Origin: Sphingomonas chungangi
GTDB lineage: Bacteria > Pseudomonadota > Alphaproteobacteria > Sphingomonadales > Sphingomonadaceae
NCBI RefSeq assembly: GCF_013778325.1
Contig: NZ_JACEIB010000003.1
Coordinates: 310,001 to 374,000 of the forward strand
Length of the DNA: 64,000 nucleotides
Reading direction: 5' to 3'
Part shown: piece after piece, positions 17,299-25,056 of the stretch
Layout: every line of letters starts with the position of its first letter
Position numbering within the stretch: the first letter of the stretch is position 1
The notes under the pieces: model-generated
What the model saw: only the letters and a program-made list of their open reading frames with translations
Database searches by the model: none
What the model was told of the DNA's origin: nothing
Position numbers and translations under genes: made by a program

Positions 17299-18123
17299 TC
17301 ATATGGGCTCCGGCGCGCCATAAAATTGCTCCAAGCCGGCACTGACCTGGAGGACGTGCTCGCGCCGTGCCGCAGCCGACGTGAGGGGATTGGGCGCAGC
17401 CAGATCCTCGTCGAAATTCAGCATCGGGCCATCGGGCAGGGCGTCGAGCGCCGCCTTCGCGAGATCTCTGGTCGACGCTGCGCCCACCGCCTCGACCGGG
17501 ATCGCATTTCGCGCGAGTGCTGACCGGAGCACTGGGGTGTCGCCGACCAGAAAGCAGAGTGTCAGCACGTCGACACCATGTGGCTTCAGTTCCGCCCACA
17601 GCGATTCGCCCAGATTGAGACCGAAGCCTTTGGTGGCGGTGTAGATGCCCGCACGGGCGCCGCCTCCGAAAGCGGCGGCCGAGCCCACGATCAGAAGGCC
17701 GCCGCGACGCTGGCGGACGAAGCGACCGGCAAAATGGTAGAGTCCTTCGGTCAGCACGTTGACGTTCCGACGCACGATATCTTGCCACATCGAGAGCGGC
17801 GAGCCGAGGAAGGTGCTTCCGGAGGAATCTGCACCGGCATTGAACACTACCAGGCCGAGGTCGATGTCTTCGACCAATGCCGCCAATTGGTTCACGACAT
17901 CGCTCTGCGCGATGTCGATGGCAGCGGTGCGAACATCTACTCCCGTCTCTGCCCTCAGTTCCGCGGCCATCGCTTCGAGCACGGGAAGCCGACGTGCAAC
18001 CAGCACGCAATTGACTCCCCGTCTGGCAATGTCTCGTGCAAAATCCGCACCCAGACCATCTGACCCGCCGATGATCAGCGCCCACCTGCCGTAGCGTTGC
18101 CGAAACACGTCGGGTTGATCCAC
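17299..18123 (-). CDS. SDR-family oxidoreductase (GGSDG subgroup)
   Basis: 274 residues. The cofactor loop is GGSDGLG instead of TGxxxGIG, the NAG motif is FNAG, and the active site is YTATK. It closely resembles the SDR at 51255-52064 (same GGSDG loop, DIA(R/A)(R/S)G and LVARR segments), so the two are paralogs. GTG 18123 has GGAGGA 7 nt upstream and is preferred over ATG 18153, which has none. The C-terminal tail after the Rossmann core is longer than in classical SDRs. The substrate is unknown. Confidence 0.86.
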   Translation of the reverse strand: MDQPDVFRQRYGRWALIIGGSDGLGADFARDIARRGVNCVLVARRLPVLEAMAAELRAETGVDVRTAAIDIAQSDVVNQLAALVEDIDLGLVVFNAGADSSGSTFLGSPLSMWQDIVRRNVNVLTEGLYHFAGRFVRQRRGGLLIVGSAAAFGGGARAGIYTATKGFGLNLGESLWAELKPHGVDVLTLCFLVGDTPVLRSALARNAIPVEAVGAASTRDLAKAALDALPDGPMLNFDEDLAAPNPLTSAAARREHVLQVSAGLEQFYGAPEPI

Positions 18124-18445
18124 GTCAAATTCCTCCAACGCCGCCCCTGCCATCGGGGCGGGAACGCAATGTCATGCCGGATGTGCAAGGTTCGGCTCGA
18201 AATGCTCCATTTACGCCATAATGAGCTTGCGGCCGTGCCAAGCAAGATCGGGTCAGTGGCCGACCCATTGGCCTTCGTACCCTTCGAGCATGGTGACCAC
18301 GCAGATACCGACCGGTTGTGCCGTTCGAGCGAGAGACCTGACCTGACCTCAGCAGGTCGCGTCGATCTGCCGTGTGAGCCGACCTGTTACTTCGGATCAG
18401 ACGACTACTCGGGTATCTCAAGCCATTTGCGCCGCACGCGAATTT
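18124..18445. other. Intergenic stretch without a gene
   Basis: I see no credible coding sequence in these 322 bp between the SDR and a small membrane protein gene. Readable frames on both strands are short, arginine-rich and overlap real genes. The only local structure is a run of GACCT repeats near 18337-18351 followed by AGGTC at 18356-18360, forming the short inverted repeat GACCT-CAGC-AGGTC. The SDR promoter must lie here. Confidence 0.5.
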
Positions 18446-18841
18446 TCAAGAACCTTTCCAGCGGCGACGTTGCGCATTTCTGTAGAAGCTGGCGGGCGTC
18501 GCGCACGTTTCGTCAACCGTCCTGCAACTCCGCACGAAAAGACCCAGAATGATGGCGAGCCAGAGGAGTAGCACCGGGCCGATGGCAATGAGCGCGGCCA
18601 TTGCCGAAATACTGCCGCCTTGAGCGGCGTTGGCGTCTGCAGCGTCGTGCATGCACTGGGCGTAAGCATAGCCGTTATAACTTTGCAGCAGACCGCATTG
18701 CGAGGCGGCGATCTCCCAGCCGTGTCGGAGATTGCGCCCAAATGCCAGCAGGCATAGGGGATAGGCAGCAAAGATCCATAGCAAGGAGCCTGCCACGAGC
18801 CATGACCAGCGAAACGTACTTGTTCTCGAGCTCATCCTCAT
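18446..18841 (-). CDS. Small hypothetical protein with two transmembrane segments
   Basis: 131 residues. Two hydrophobic stretches, about 12-34 (WSWLVAGSLLWIFAAYPLCL) and 77-104 (AMAALIAIGPVLLLWLAIIL), flank a polar loop with two cysteines (AASQCG and YAQCMHD). The tail is basic and rich in arginine. This topology predicts an inner-membrane protein with both ends in the cytoplasm. No family is recognised. It lies on the same strand as another tiny membrane protein 120 bp upstream. Confidence 0.6.
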   Translation of the reverse strand: MRMSSRTSTFRWSWLVAGSLLWIFAAYPLCLLAFGRNLRHGWEIAASQCGLLQSYNGYAYAQCMHDAADANAAQGGSISAMAALIAIGPVLLLWLAIILGLFVRSCRTVDETCATPASFYRNAQRRRWKGS

Positions 18842-18964
18842 CCGACCTCTTCATTTTCTGAGCATCGATAAGGTGTGGCATGAAAATTCACCCTACCCGC
18901 CGATAGGGCTTCGTCGCCTGATGAATATGAGAAATGGCGGATCGTCGCTTGCAGAACAAGTTTG

Positions 18965-19126
18965 CTACCAGATCAAGACCACGATGGCGCCCGTGATCAA
19001 CAACGCGCAGCCGTTGAGCAAGCAGACATGCCGAAACCCAGATTTCCAGACGTCCGGCGATATCCTGTACATGATGGTCTCGCTCTCGACAGCGTGTCGT
19101 TCACGAATGCCGCCAAGGTGCAGCAT
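18965..19126 (-). CDS. Possible tiny membrane protein
   Basis: A 53-codon frame read from the minus strand, starting MLHLGGIRERHAVESET and ending with a hydrophobic stretch GCALLITGAIVVLIW before TAG. The C-terminal segment is long enough for one membrane helix, and GAGGGG lies about 10 nt before the ATG. It occupies the middle of an otherwise empty 357-bp gap (18842-19198). Codon use is not distinctive and no homolog is recognised, so it may be spurious. Confidence 0.35.
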   Translation of the reverse strand: MLHLGGIRERHAVESETIMYRISPDVWKSGFRHVCLLNGCALLITGAIVVLIW

Positions 19127-19198
19127 GTTTTGTGCGCCCCTCACCCCTATCGTGCGACAGGGTAATCGCGGCTTTCACGCCGACCGGCTGGAGCGGTC

Positions 19199-19912
19199 TC
19201 AGTCGGGCAGCAATTTTGCCAATCGCTTACAGATCAGGGCGCAGACGCGCTCATATTGCTCGATGAGCAATCGTTCGGCGGTGTCGCTGTCCTTGCAAAA
19301 AATCGCTCGAAGGAACGGCCCTTCGGCGGAGTAGAAGTCGCTTTTGTCGCGTGCGAAGGGCAGGCAGAAATTTCGATAGCGAACGGATTGGGCGAACAGC
19401 AGTCCGCGCATCCAGAGTAGCCAGGGATTGCTGCAGCGGCTGACCATCGCCTCATGGAATCGCGCATGCGCGCTCACGTAATGAGCGATCGCGGCCTCGC
19501 TGTCGTCCATCTGTTCCAATCGCCGCAGCACGCGATGCGAGGCTGCGACCAATTCAACCTCAAATTCGACGTCGTAGGCTGCGATCGAGTCGCGCAGGCA
19601 CAGGGCGTCGATCGCAGTGCGCGCCTTGGAAAGACTGGCGAAGCGACCGACGGACATAGGTGTGACGATGAAGCCGCGGTTGGGCTCGATCACCACGAGG
19701 CCTTCGGCCGTCAAGCGCGACAAGGCTTCGCGGATGGCGCTTTGGCTCGCCCCCAGGACCTTGCTGAGGCCCAGCACGCTGACACGCGCGCCTGGCGCCA
19801 GACGACAAACGAGCAGATCCTGGCGGATCGCTTCATAGGCCATGTTGGTCACGTTCGCCTCCGCCGTCGGCGGCCCTGGGCGGTCGTCCAGCTGAGCCTC
19901 TACGTTCGTCAT
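19199..19912 (-). CDS. GntR-family (FCD/FadR-type) transcriptional regulator
   Basis: 237 residues. The N-terminal winged helix-turn-helix shows MAYEAIRQDLLVCRLAPG and SQSAIREALSRLTAEGLV, typical of GntR proteins. The C-terminal domain has the FCD element HARFHEAMVSRCSNPWL, whose histidine side chains usually bind a metal next to the effector. It is divergent from the TonB-dependent receptor at 20060 and probably controls it; CCTATC-TGGC-GATAGG in the shared promoter is a candidate operator. ATG 19912 has a GGGAG sequence 10 nt upstream. Confidence 0.9.
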   Translation of the reverse strand: MTNVEAQLDDRPGPPTAEANVTNMAYEAIRQDLLVCRLAPGARVSVLGLSKVLGASQSAIREALSRLTAEGLVVIEPNRGFIVTPMSVGRFASLSKARTAIDALCLRDSIAAYDVEFEVELVAASHRVLRRLEQMDDSEAAIAHYVSAHARFHEAMVSRCSNPWLLWMRGLLFAQSVRYRNFCLPFARDKSDFYSAEGPFLRAIFCKDSDTAERLLIEQYERVCALICKRLAKLLPD

Positions 19913-19970
19913 CAATTTACTGCTCCCAATGATCGGAACGCCCAGGTTGCGTGACCATATCGCCGGATGC

Positions 19971-19986
19971 CCTATCTGGCGATAGG
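19971..19986. promoter_or_regulatory. Palindrome CCTATC-TGGC-GATAGG upstream of the TonB receptor
   Basis: Perfect 6-bp arms with a 4-bp spacer, in the 147-bp gap between the GntR gene (-) and the TonB receptor (+), about 75 bp before the receptor start. Position and symmetry fit an operator for the adjacent GntR protein. The GATAGG half also occurs in the 17-bp motif found three times elsewhere in the window. Confidence 0.45.
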
Positions 19987-20059
19987 AATAAGGATTATCG
20001 AGAGTATGCTTGATACGCGATAGATATGCTCTGGCTCGATAGAAGCCGCTCGGGAGGGA

Positions 20060-22348
20060 ATGATGAACAGGCTCGCTTTTCTCGTTACCGCATCGACCTT
20101 GGTGTTCGGCACGGATGCCGCCTTCGCGCAGGCGAATATGCCTCCGTCGGCCCGACCTGCCGCGTCGGACACTGTCGAGGACATCGTGGTGACGGCGCGC
20201 AAGGTCAGCGAGAATCTGCAGTCGGTGCCCGTCGCCGTCACCGCATTGAACGGTGCGGCGCTGGCCAATGCATCGATCCGCACGACCAACGATCTGCAGA
20301 GCCAGGTGCCGAACCTCTACATCCAGAAGAGTTCGAACGATCCGCAGGCTTTCTACGTCGCGATCCGGGGGCAGAAGCAGGACGATCTTCCGCTCACGCT
20401 CGATCCGTCCGTGGGCATCTATGTGAACGGCATGTACGTGCCACGCACCTACGGGCTGGCCAGTGCGCTGGTCGATCTCGACCGGGTCGAGGTCCTGCGC
20501 GGGCCGCAGGGCACGCTCTACGGACGCAACACGACCGGCGGCGCCATCAGCTTCTTCGGCAAGGATCCCACCGACAAGCTGGGCGCCTCCGTGGATGTGA
20601 CGGGCGGCAATTACGGCGCCTGGAACGTCGTGGGCATTCTCAACGCGCCGTTGGGCGACGGCATCGGACTGCGGATCGTTGGCCAGCGCGGCGAACATGA
20701 CGGTTACGGCCATGACGCGCTCGGCCGCGATCTCGATGACGAGGCCAGCACGTATCTGCGCGCCACGCTGAAGAGCCGGATCGGATCGCGCGTCACGGCG
20801 ACCTTGTGGGGGGATTATTCGAAGAACAAGACCGGCGGCCTGATCGCCAAGTTTGCCGGCATTTCACAAGGCTCGCCGCCGGGCGGCGCGGCGACGATCG
20901 AGGCGGCAGCCGAAAATGGCGATTTGTCCAACGCCGGTATCGGGGCCGCTATTGGCCAGCTGCAAAGCTATACCCGTACGAACGGTTTCTACGACACCAA
21001 CGGCACCGCGCGCGGCGCATCCCGCTACGAAGGCGAGAAGGCCGGACTGGACGTGAAGGCCGATCTGGGTGGCGGCATCACGCTGCGATCGATTACCGGC
21101 TACCAACACTTCCGTAGAACGGCGGGTGGCGATCTCGATGGCACGCCTGTCAATATCCTGACCTCGCTGCTCGGCACCTACGATCGCTATCTGAGCGAGG
21201 AGGTCCAGCTTCTCGGCGGCAACAAGCGGTTCAACTGGGTCGTCGGCCTCTACGGCGGCGATGAGCGCGGCAAGGAATATTCGGTCAACACCATCCTGGC
21301 CGACATCAATCCCGGAAACCCCAATGATTTCGACGCCTTCGTCCGCAATCGCAGCGGCGCCGTCTTCGCCCAGGCCAATTGGGAGTTCATCGATGGATGG
21401 CGCCTGACCGGCGGTGCCCGCTATTCCTCCGATCGACGGGAGATCATCTCGCTCAACACCAATGCCGGCGTTTGCGTCGTGCCGGCGCCCGGCGTCGAAT
21501 CCACGCCACCCGGCGATTCGCAATGCCCGCGCACGTTCAAGAAGACCTTCTCGAAACCGTCGTGGCTGGCGTCGATCGATCACCAGTTCACGCGCGACAT
21601 ATTGGGCTACGCCAAGGTTTCGCGCGGATACCGCACCGGCGGATTCAACTATCGCGGTGCCAACGAGGCGGAGACCTTCGCGTCGTTCCAGCCGGAAATC
21701 GTCACCGAATATGAGGTCGGCGCGAAGACGGAGCTGTTCGATCGGCATCTGCGCTTCAATGTCGCCGCCTATCACGACGATTACCGTGACATCCAGCGAT
21801 CGATCACCGTGCCGACATCGGGCGGCGCGCCGGCGACCATCGTCACCAACGCGGCCAAGGCCCGCATCAACGGGTTCGAGACCGAAGCGACGCTGCGCGT
21901 TTCGCACCAATTTACGCTCAACGGCAGCGCCGGGCTGACCGACGCCAAGTACAAGAAGTTCGTCGATCTCACCGGCGACCGCTCGGGCGAGCATTTCGAC
22001 GTTCCGAAATGGACCGCCAGCGCGGGCGCCCGGTTGACCCAGCCGACAGGATGGGGCGAAGCGGCTCTGCAGGCGGACCTGCATTGGCAGAGCAAGGTCT
22101 ATCTGGTGCCCAGTGCGCCCACCTTGTCGCAGGTTACGCAGGACGAATATGGATTGCTCGATCTCCGGGCCACGCTCGATCTCGACCGCTGGAACGCACA
22201 GATCGCCCTGTTCGGTAAGAACGTCACCGATAAGCATTATCTCGCGTCGGCGATCAGTCTGGAGAGTGCCTTGGGTTACAATTATGTCGTGCCCGGCGAG
22301 CCGAGGACGTTCGGCATCGAGATCACGAAGCGGTTCGGCGGAATCTGA
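20060..22348 (+). CDS. TonB-dependent outer-membrane receptor
   Basis: 762 residues. A signal peptide ends at AAFAQ (about residue 24). The TonB-box region DIVVTARKVSENLQSVPVAVTAL follows, then a plug domain (VEVLRGPQGTLYGRNTTGGAISF) and a 22-strand-type barrel ending FGIEITKRFGGI. It imports a large or hydrophobic ligand, with energy from TonB-ExbBD encoded elsewhere. GGGAGGG precedes the start; ATG 20063 is an equally good choice. The nitroreductase-like gene follows after 6 bp, so both are likely one transcript. Confidence 0.95.
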   Translation: MMNRLAFLVTASTLVFGTDAAFAQANMPPSARPAASDTVEDIVVTARKVSENLQSVPVAVTALNGAALANASIRTTNDLQSQVPNLYIQKSSNDPQAFYVAIRGQKQDDLPLTLDPSVGIYVNGMYVPRTYGLASALVDLDRVEVLRGPQGTLYGRNTTGGAISFFGKDPTDKLGASVDVTGGNYGAWNVVGILNAPLGDGIGLRIVGQRGEHDGYGHDALGRDLDDEASTYLRATLKSRIGSRVTATLWGDYSKNKTGGLIAKFAGISQGSPPGGAATIEAAAENGDLSNAGIGAAIGQLQSYTRTNGFYDTNGTARGASRYEGEKAGLDVKADLGGGITLRSITGYQHFRRTAGGDLDGTPVNILTSLLGTYDRYLSEEVQLLGGNKRFNWVVGLYGGDERGKEYSVNTILADINPGNPNDFDAFVRNRSGAVFAQANWEFIDGWRLTGGARYSSDRREIISLNTNAGVCVVPAPGVESTPPGDSQCPRTFKKTFSKPSWLASIDHQFTRDILGYAKVSRGYRTGGFNYRGANEAETFASFQPEIVTEYEVGAKTELFDRHLRFNVAAYHDDYRDIQRSITVPTSGGAPATIVTNAAKARINGFETEATLRVSHQFTLNGSAGLTDAKYKKFVDLTGDRSGEHFDVPKWTASAGARLTQPTGWGEAALQADLHWQSKVYLVPSAPTLSQVTQDEYGLLDLRATLDLDRWNAQIALFGKNVTDKHYLASAISLESALGYNYVVPGEPRTFGIEITKRFGGI

Positions 22349-22354
22349 AAGAGG

Positions 22355-22954
22355 ATGACGATGCAACGCGAACCATTGGACGAGCATGCGATCGCGCAAT
22401 TGTTTCTCGACGCGCGCAGCTACAATAGCTGGTCGGACCAGCGGCTCGATGATGCCACCGTTCGGCGCCTGTACGAGCTTGCGTCGCTGGGGCCGACAAC
22501 AGCCAATTCCAGCCCGGCACGCTTCGTCTTCGTGCGAAGCGACGCCGGGCGCGAGCGACTCGCTGTGCACCTCAGCCCGGGCAATCTCGACAAGACGATG
22601 AGCGCGCCCTGCTGCGTGATCATAGCCTACGACACCCGCTTCTACGAATTCATGCCGCAGCTTTTCCCGTCCCGGGACATGAGCGGCACCTTCGCCGGCA
22701 AGCCGGCGCTGATCGACGAGGTCGCCCGGCGCAGCTCGACGCTGGAGGGTGCCTATCTGATCATGGCCGCCCGCGCCCTTGGACTCGATACCGGGCCGAT
22801 GTCGGGGTTCAATGCGGCGACGCTCGACGCGGATTTCTTTCCGAACGGGCGCTGGAAAGCCAATTTCCTGTGCAATATTGGATACGGCACCGACGGAGGC
22901 CTGTTTCCACGCAATCCGCGTCTCGGCTTCGAGCAGGCCTGCATCGAAGTCTGA
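22355..22954 (+). CDS. Nitroreductase-family protein (malonic semialdehyde reductase/RutE-like)
   Basis: 199 residues. The FMN-binding start RSYNSWSDQRLDD and the SLGPTTANSSPARFVFVRS segment match the RutE/HadB group of the nitroreductase family, which reduces small aldehydes such as 3-oxopropanoate with NAD(P)H. A late GLDTGPMSGFN motif also fits. It follows the TonB receptor by 6 bp. No other pyrimidine-degradation (rut) gene is present, so the physiological substrate is probably different from that of RutE. Confidence 0.85.
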   Translation: MTMQREPLDEHAIAQLFLDARSYNSWSDQRLDDATVRRLYELASLGPTTANSSPARFVFVRSDAGRERLAVHLSPGNLDKTMSAPCCVIIAYDTRFYEFMPQLFPSRDMSGTFAGKPALIDEVARRSSTLEGAYLIMAARALGLDTGPMSGFNAATLDADFFPNGRWKANFLCNIGYGTDGGLFPRNPRLGFEQACIEV

Positions 22955-22973
22955 AGCTCGGCGCGCCCCGACG

Positions 22974-23849
22974 CTACCGAAGCCGCTGAAGCAATTCCTG
23001 GGCGACGTTGGCGATCAGTGCACCGCTCCTGTCGTAGATCTGTCCTCGTACCAGAGCCGTGCCGTCCTGAGCGACCGGGCTGTCCGCATCGAAGAGCAGC
23101 CAGTCGTCGACGCGCACCGGGCGGTGGATCCATAGAGCGTGATCGATGCTCGCGAGCAGGACGTCCGGGCCGGGCAAAGGGTGTCGATGGAGGACCAGCC
23201 CGGCGCTGCTGACCCAATAATCCGACAGCCATGCCAGCCCCGCACGGTGGATCGCCTGATCGTCGGTGCCGGAGAGCAGGGGGATTCGCACCCAGGTCTG
23301 TCGCCGGGTCGTGGATTGACGCTCCAACGCGAGATCGCTTCGCACTGGACGGAGATCGATCGGATTGTTTCCCGCGAAATGGGAAATCCACTGGTCGAGC
23401 AGTCCAGGGTCCCGTCTCGCCACGATCGCGGTAATTTCTTCCAGATCTTCGGGGGGAGGGACATCGGGCATCGGAGTTTGATGCTGCCACCCGATCTCGG
23501 CGGATCGGAAAGAGCAATTCATCGAAAATATGGCCGTGTCTTGCGAGGCCGTTACGCGGCGATGCGCGAACGAGCGACCCTCTCTACCGTTCTCGACCTG
23601 ATATCGGACAGGGCGATCGATGACGCCTGGCGCCAGGAAATAGGCATGCACGGAATGGATCAGCCGATCCGGCACCGTTTCCGACGCCGCCAGGACGGCT
23701 TGGCCCAACAGCTGGCCGCCGAACAAAGTGCCATACGCATTTCCCTGATTCTGGCACCCCACAAACCAGCTCTCTCCCACCGGCAGAGGTGGTCGAGGCT
23801 CGGCAAGAACGCGCAGGATCGAATGGAGATCGGGTGGTTTTCGTACCAT
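22974..23849 (-). CDS. tesB: Acyl-CoA thioesterase II
   Basis: 291 residues, a double hotdog of the TesB type. Hallmarks are the N-terminal GNAYGTLFGGQLLGQAV, HSVHAYFLAPG, and the C-terminal ASIDHALWIHRPVRVDDWLLFD. It hydrolyses acyl-CoA to free acid and CoA. ATG 23849 (MVRKPPDL) gives the usual short N-terminus; an in-frame ATG at 23903 is possible. It converges on the nitroreductase-like gene (19 bp apart) and is divergent from the F420 gene run. A free-acid product could be reactivated by the LuxE-like proteins further on; this is speculation. Confidence 0.92.
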   Translation of the reverse strand: MVRKPPDLHSILRVLAEPRPPLPVGESWFVGCQNQGNAYGTLFGGQLLGQAVLAASETVPDRLIHSVHAYFLAPGVIDRPVRYQVENGREGRSFAHRRVTASQDTAIFSMNCSFRSAEIGWQHQTPMPDVPPPEDLEEITAIVARRDPGLLDQWISHFAGNNPIDLRPVRSDLALERQSTTRRQTWVRIPLLSGTDDQAIHRAGLAWLSDYWVSSAGLVLHRHPLPGPDVLLASIDHALWIHRPVRVDDWLLFDADSPVAQDGTALVRGQIYDRSGALIANVAQELLQRLR

Positions 23850-24046
23850 TATGCGGTCTGCCTCCGCTACGGATACTGGTTCGCCAGGCAAGAGGCTGCG
23901 CAATCATCGGGCTGTCGGATCATCCGGGAGGCTCGTGCGCCAGTGCGTCCGGGCCACCTATCTTGGGATGGGTTCTGCTGTCCCACAAGACACGCAAGCC
24001 GCAGCGACGGTAAACTCGATGAGGGTGGGATGACGGGACGGGCCCT

Positions 24047-25048
24047 GTGAAGCTTGGCATCTGCAGCCTTTGGGGGCCAAGCCTGGAGGCGTTCCGCGAG
24101 CAGGTCAGGCTCGCATCCGATCTCGGGTACGAGCTGGTGACGGTCGGGGATTCGCCTGCGGGATGGCACGAACTCTATATTTCGCTGACAATTGCCAGCC
24201 ATGAGGCGCCCGACGCCGTGCTTGCGCCGCTGGTGACGTCGCCGTTCATGCGTCACCCCATCGTCACGGCGAACGCGCTGTGCACGCTCGATGAGCTGTC
24301 CGGCGGCCGGGTGGCGCTGGGCGCGGCGACCGGCGGCAGCACGATCATGGCGATCGGGCGGATGCCCGCCACGCAAGTGGAGATGCGCGCGGAGCTGAAG
24401 GCGCTCAAGGATCTGTTCGCCGGCCAGCCGACCGAGTTCAACGGCGCGCCGGTGAAGCCCCTGCGCTTTCCCCGGCCGATCCCGATCTATTATTCCGCTT
24501 TCGGGCCGAAGGCGATCCAGCTTGCCGGAGAGCAGGCGGACGGCGCGATCCTGTTTGCGGGCGAGCAACATCTCGATGGTCTGGCGGAGCGGATCGCAGC
24601 GCTCCGCAAGGCGGCGTCCGATGCGGGGCGCGATCCCGAGGAGGTCGACATCTGGGTCGTCTCCTACGCTTCGGTTCGCTCGACCCGGCAGCAGGCGATC
24701 GACGATCTCGGCGCTTTTATCGCGGTCAATGCGATGGCGTTCCGCACGCCCGAGACGTTCGCGACCATACCGACGCAGTTTCAGGCGAAGGTCCGCGAGT
24801 TTCAGGCGCGCTACGACCCGACCGAACATGTCGTCGTAGGCGGGCGCAATGTCGCCTTGATGCAGGAGCTGGGGCTGACCGAGTTTCTATCCGAGTTCGA
24901 CACGCTGGCCGGCCCGGTGGAGAATGCCACCGCCATGCTGCGTGCGCTCGATGAAATGGGTGTCTCCACCTTCATCGCCGCGCTACCGGGTCATGCGGCG
25001 CCACTGGAGACGATTCGCGGCTTGGCGGACGCACGGAACGCGATGTGA
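24047..25048 (+). CDS. LLM-class (luciferase-like) F420-dependent oxidoreductase 1
   Basis: 333 residues of the bacterial-luciferase/Mer TIM-barrel family. It begins KLGICSLWGPSLEAFREQV, has TVGDSPAGWHELY, the LDELSGGRVALGAATGG segment that binds the deazaflavin phosphate region in relatives, and the YSAFGPKAIQLAGEQADG segment. Members reduce or oxidise C=C, ketone or methylene groups with F420, or use FMN and O2. The start is GTG with a weak ribosome-binding site. Its stop overlaps an upstream GTG of fbiC, and the direct linkage to FO synthase makes F420 the likely cofactor. Confidence 0.88.
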   Translation: MKLGICSLWGPSLEAFREQVRLASDLGYELVTVGDSPAGWHELYISLTIASHEAPDAVLAPLVTSPFMRHPIVTANALCTLDELSGGRVALGAATGGSTIMAIGRMPATQVEMRAELKALKDLFAGQPTEFNGAPVKPLRFPRPIPIYYSAFGPKAIQLAGEQADGAILFAGEQHLDGLAERIAALRKAASDAGRDPEEVDIWVVSYASVRSTRQQAIDDLGAFIAVNAMAFRTPETFATIPTQFQAKVREFQARYDPTEHVVVGGRNVALMQELGLTEFLSEFDTLAGPVENATAMLRALDEMGVSTFIAALPGHAAPLETIRGLADARNAM

Positions 25049-25056
25049 GGAAAGCC

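Noticed and set aside
18873-19334. 153-codon plus-strand frame opposite the end of the GntR gene
   Set aside because: It overlaps the GntR coding sequence antisense and its product has no hydrophobic core or known motif.
20864-22570. 568-codon minus-strand frame across the first TonB receptor
   Set aside because: It is the complement of a well-supported receptor with signal peptide, plug and barrel; the translated product resembles no protein family.
22355-22954. Pyrimidine-degradation (rut) enzyme RutE proper
   Set aside because: Only the family matches; no other rut gene is nearby and it is coupled to a TonB receptor.
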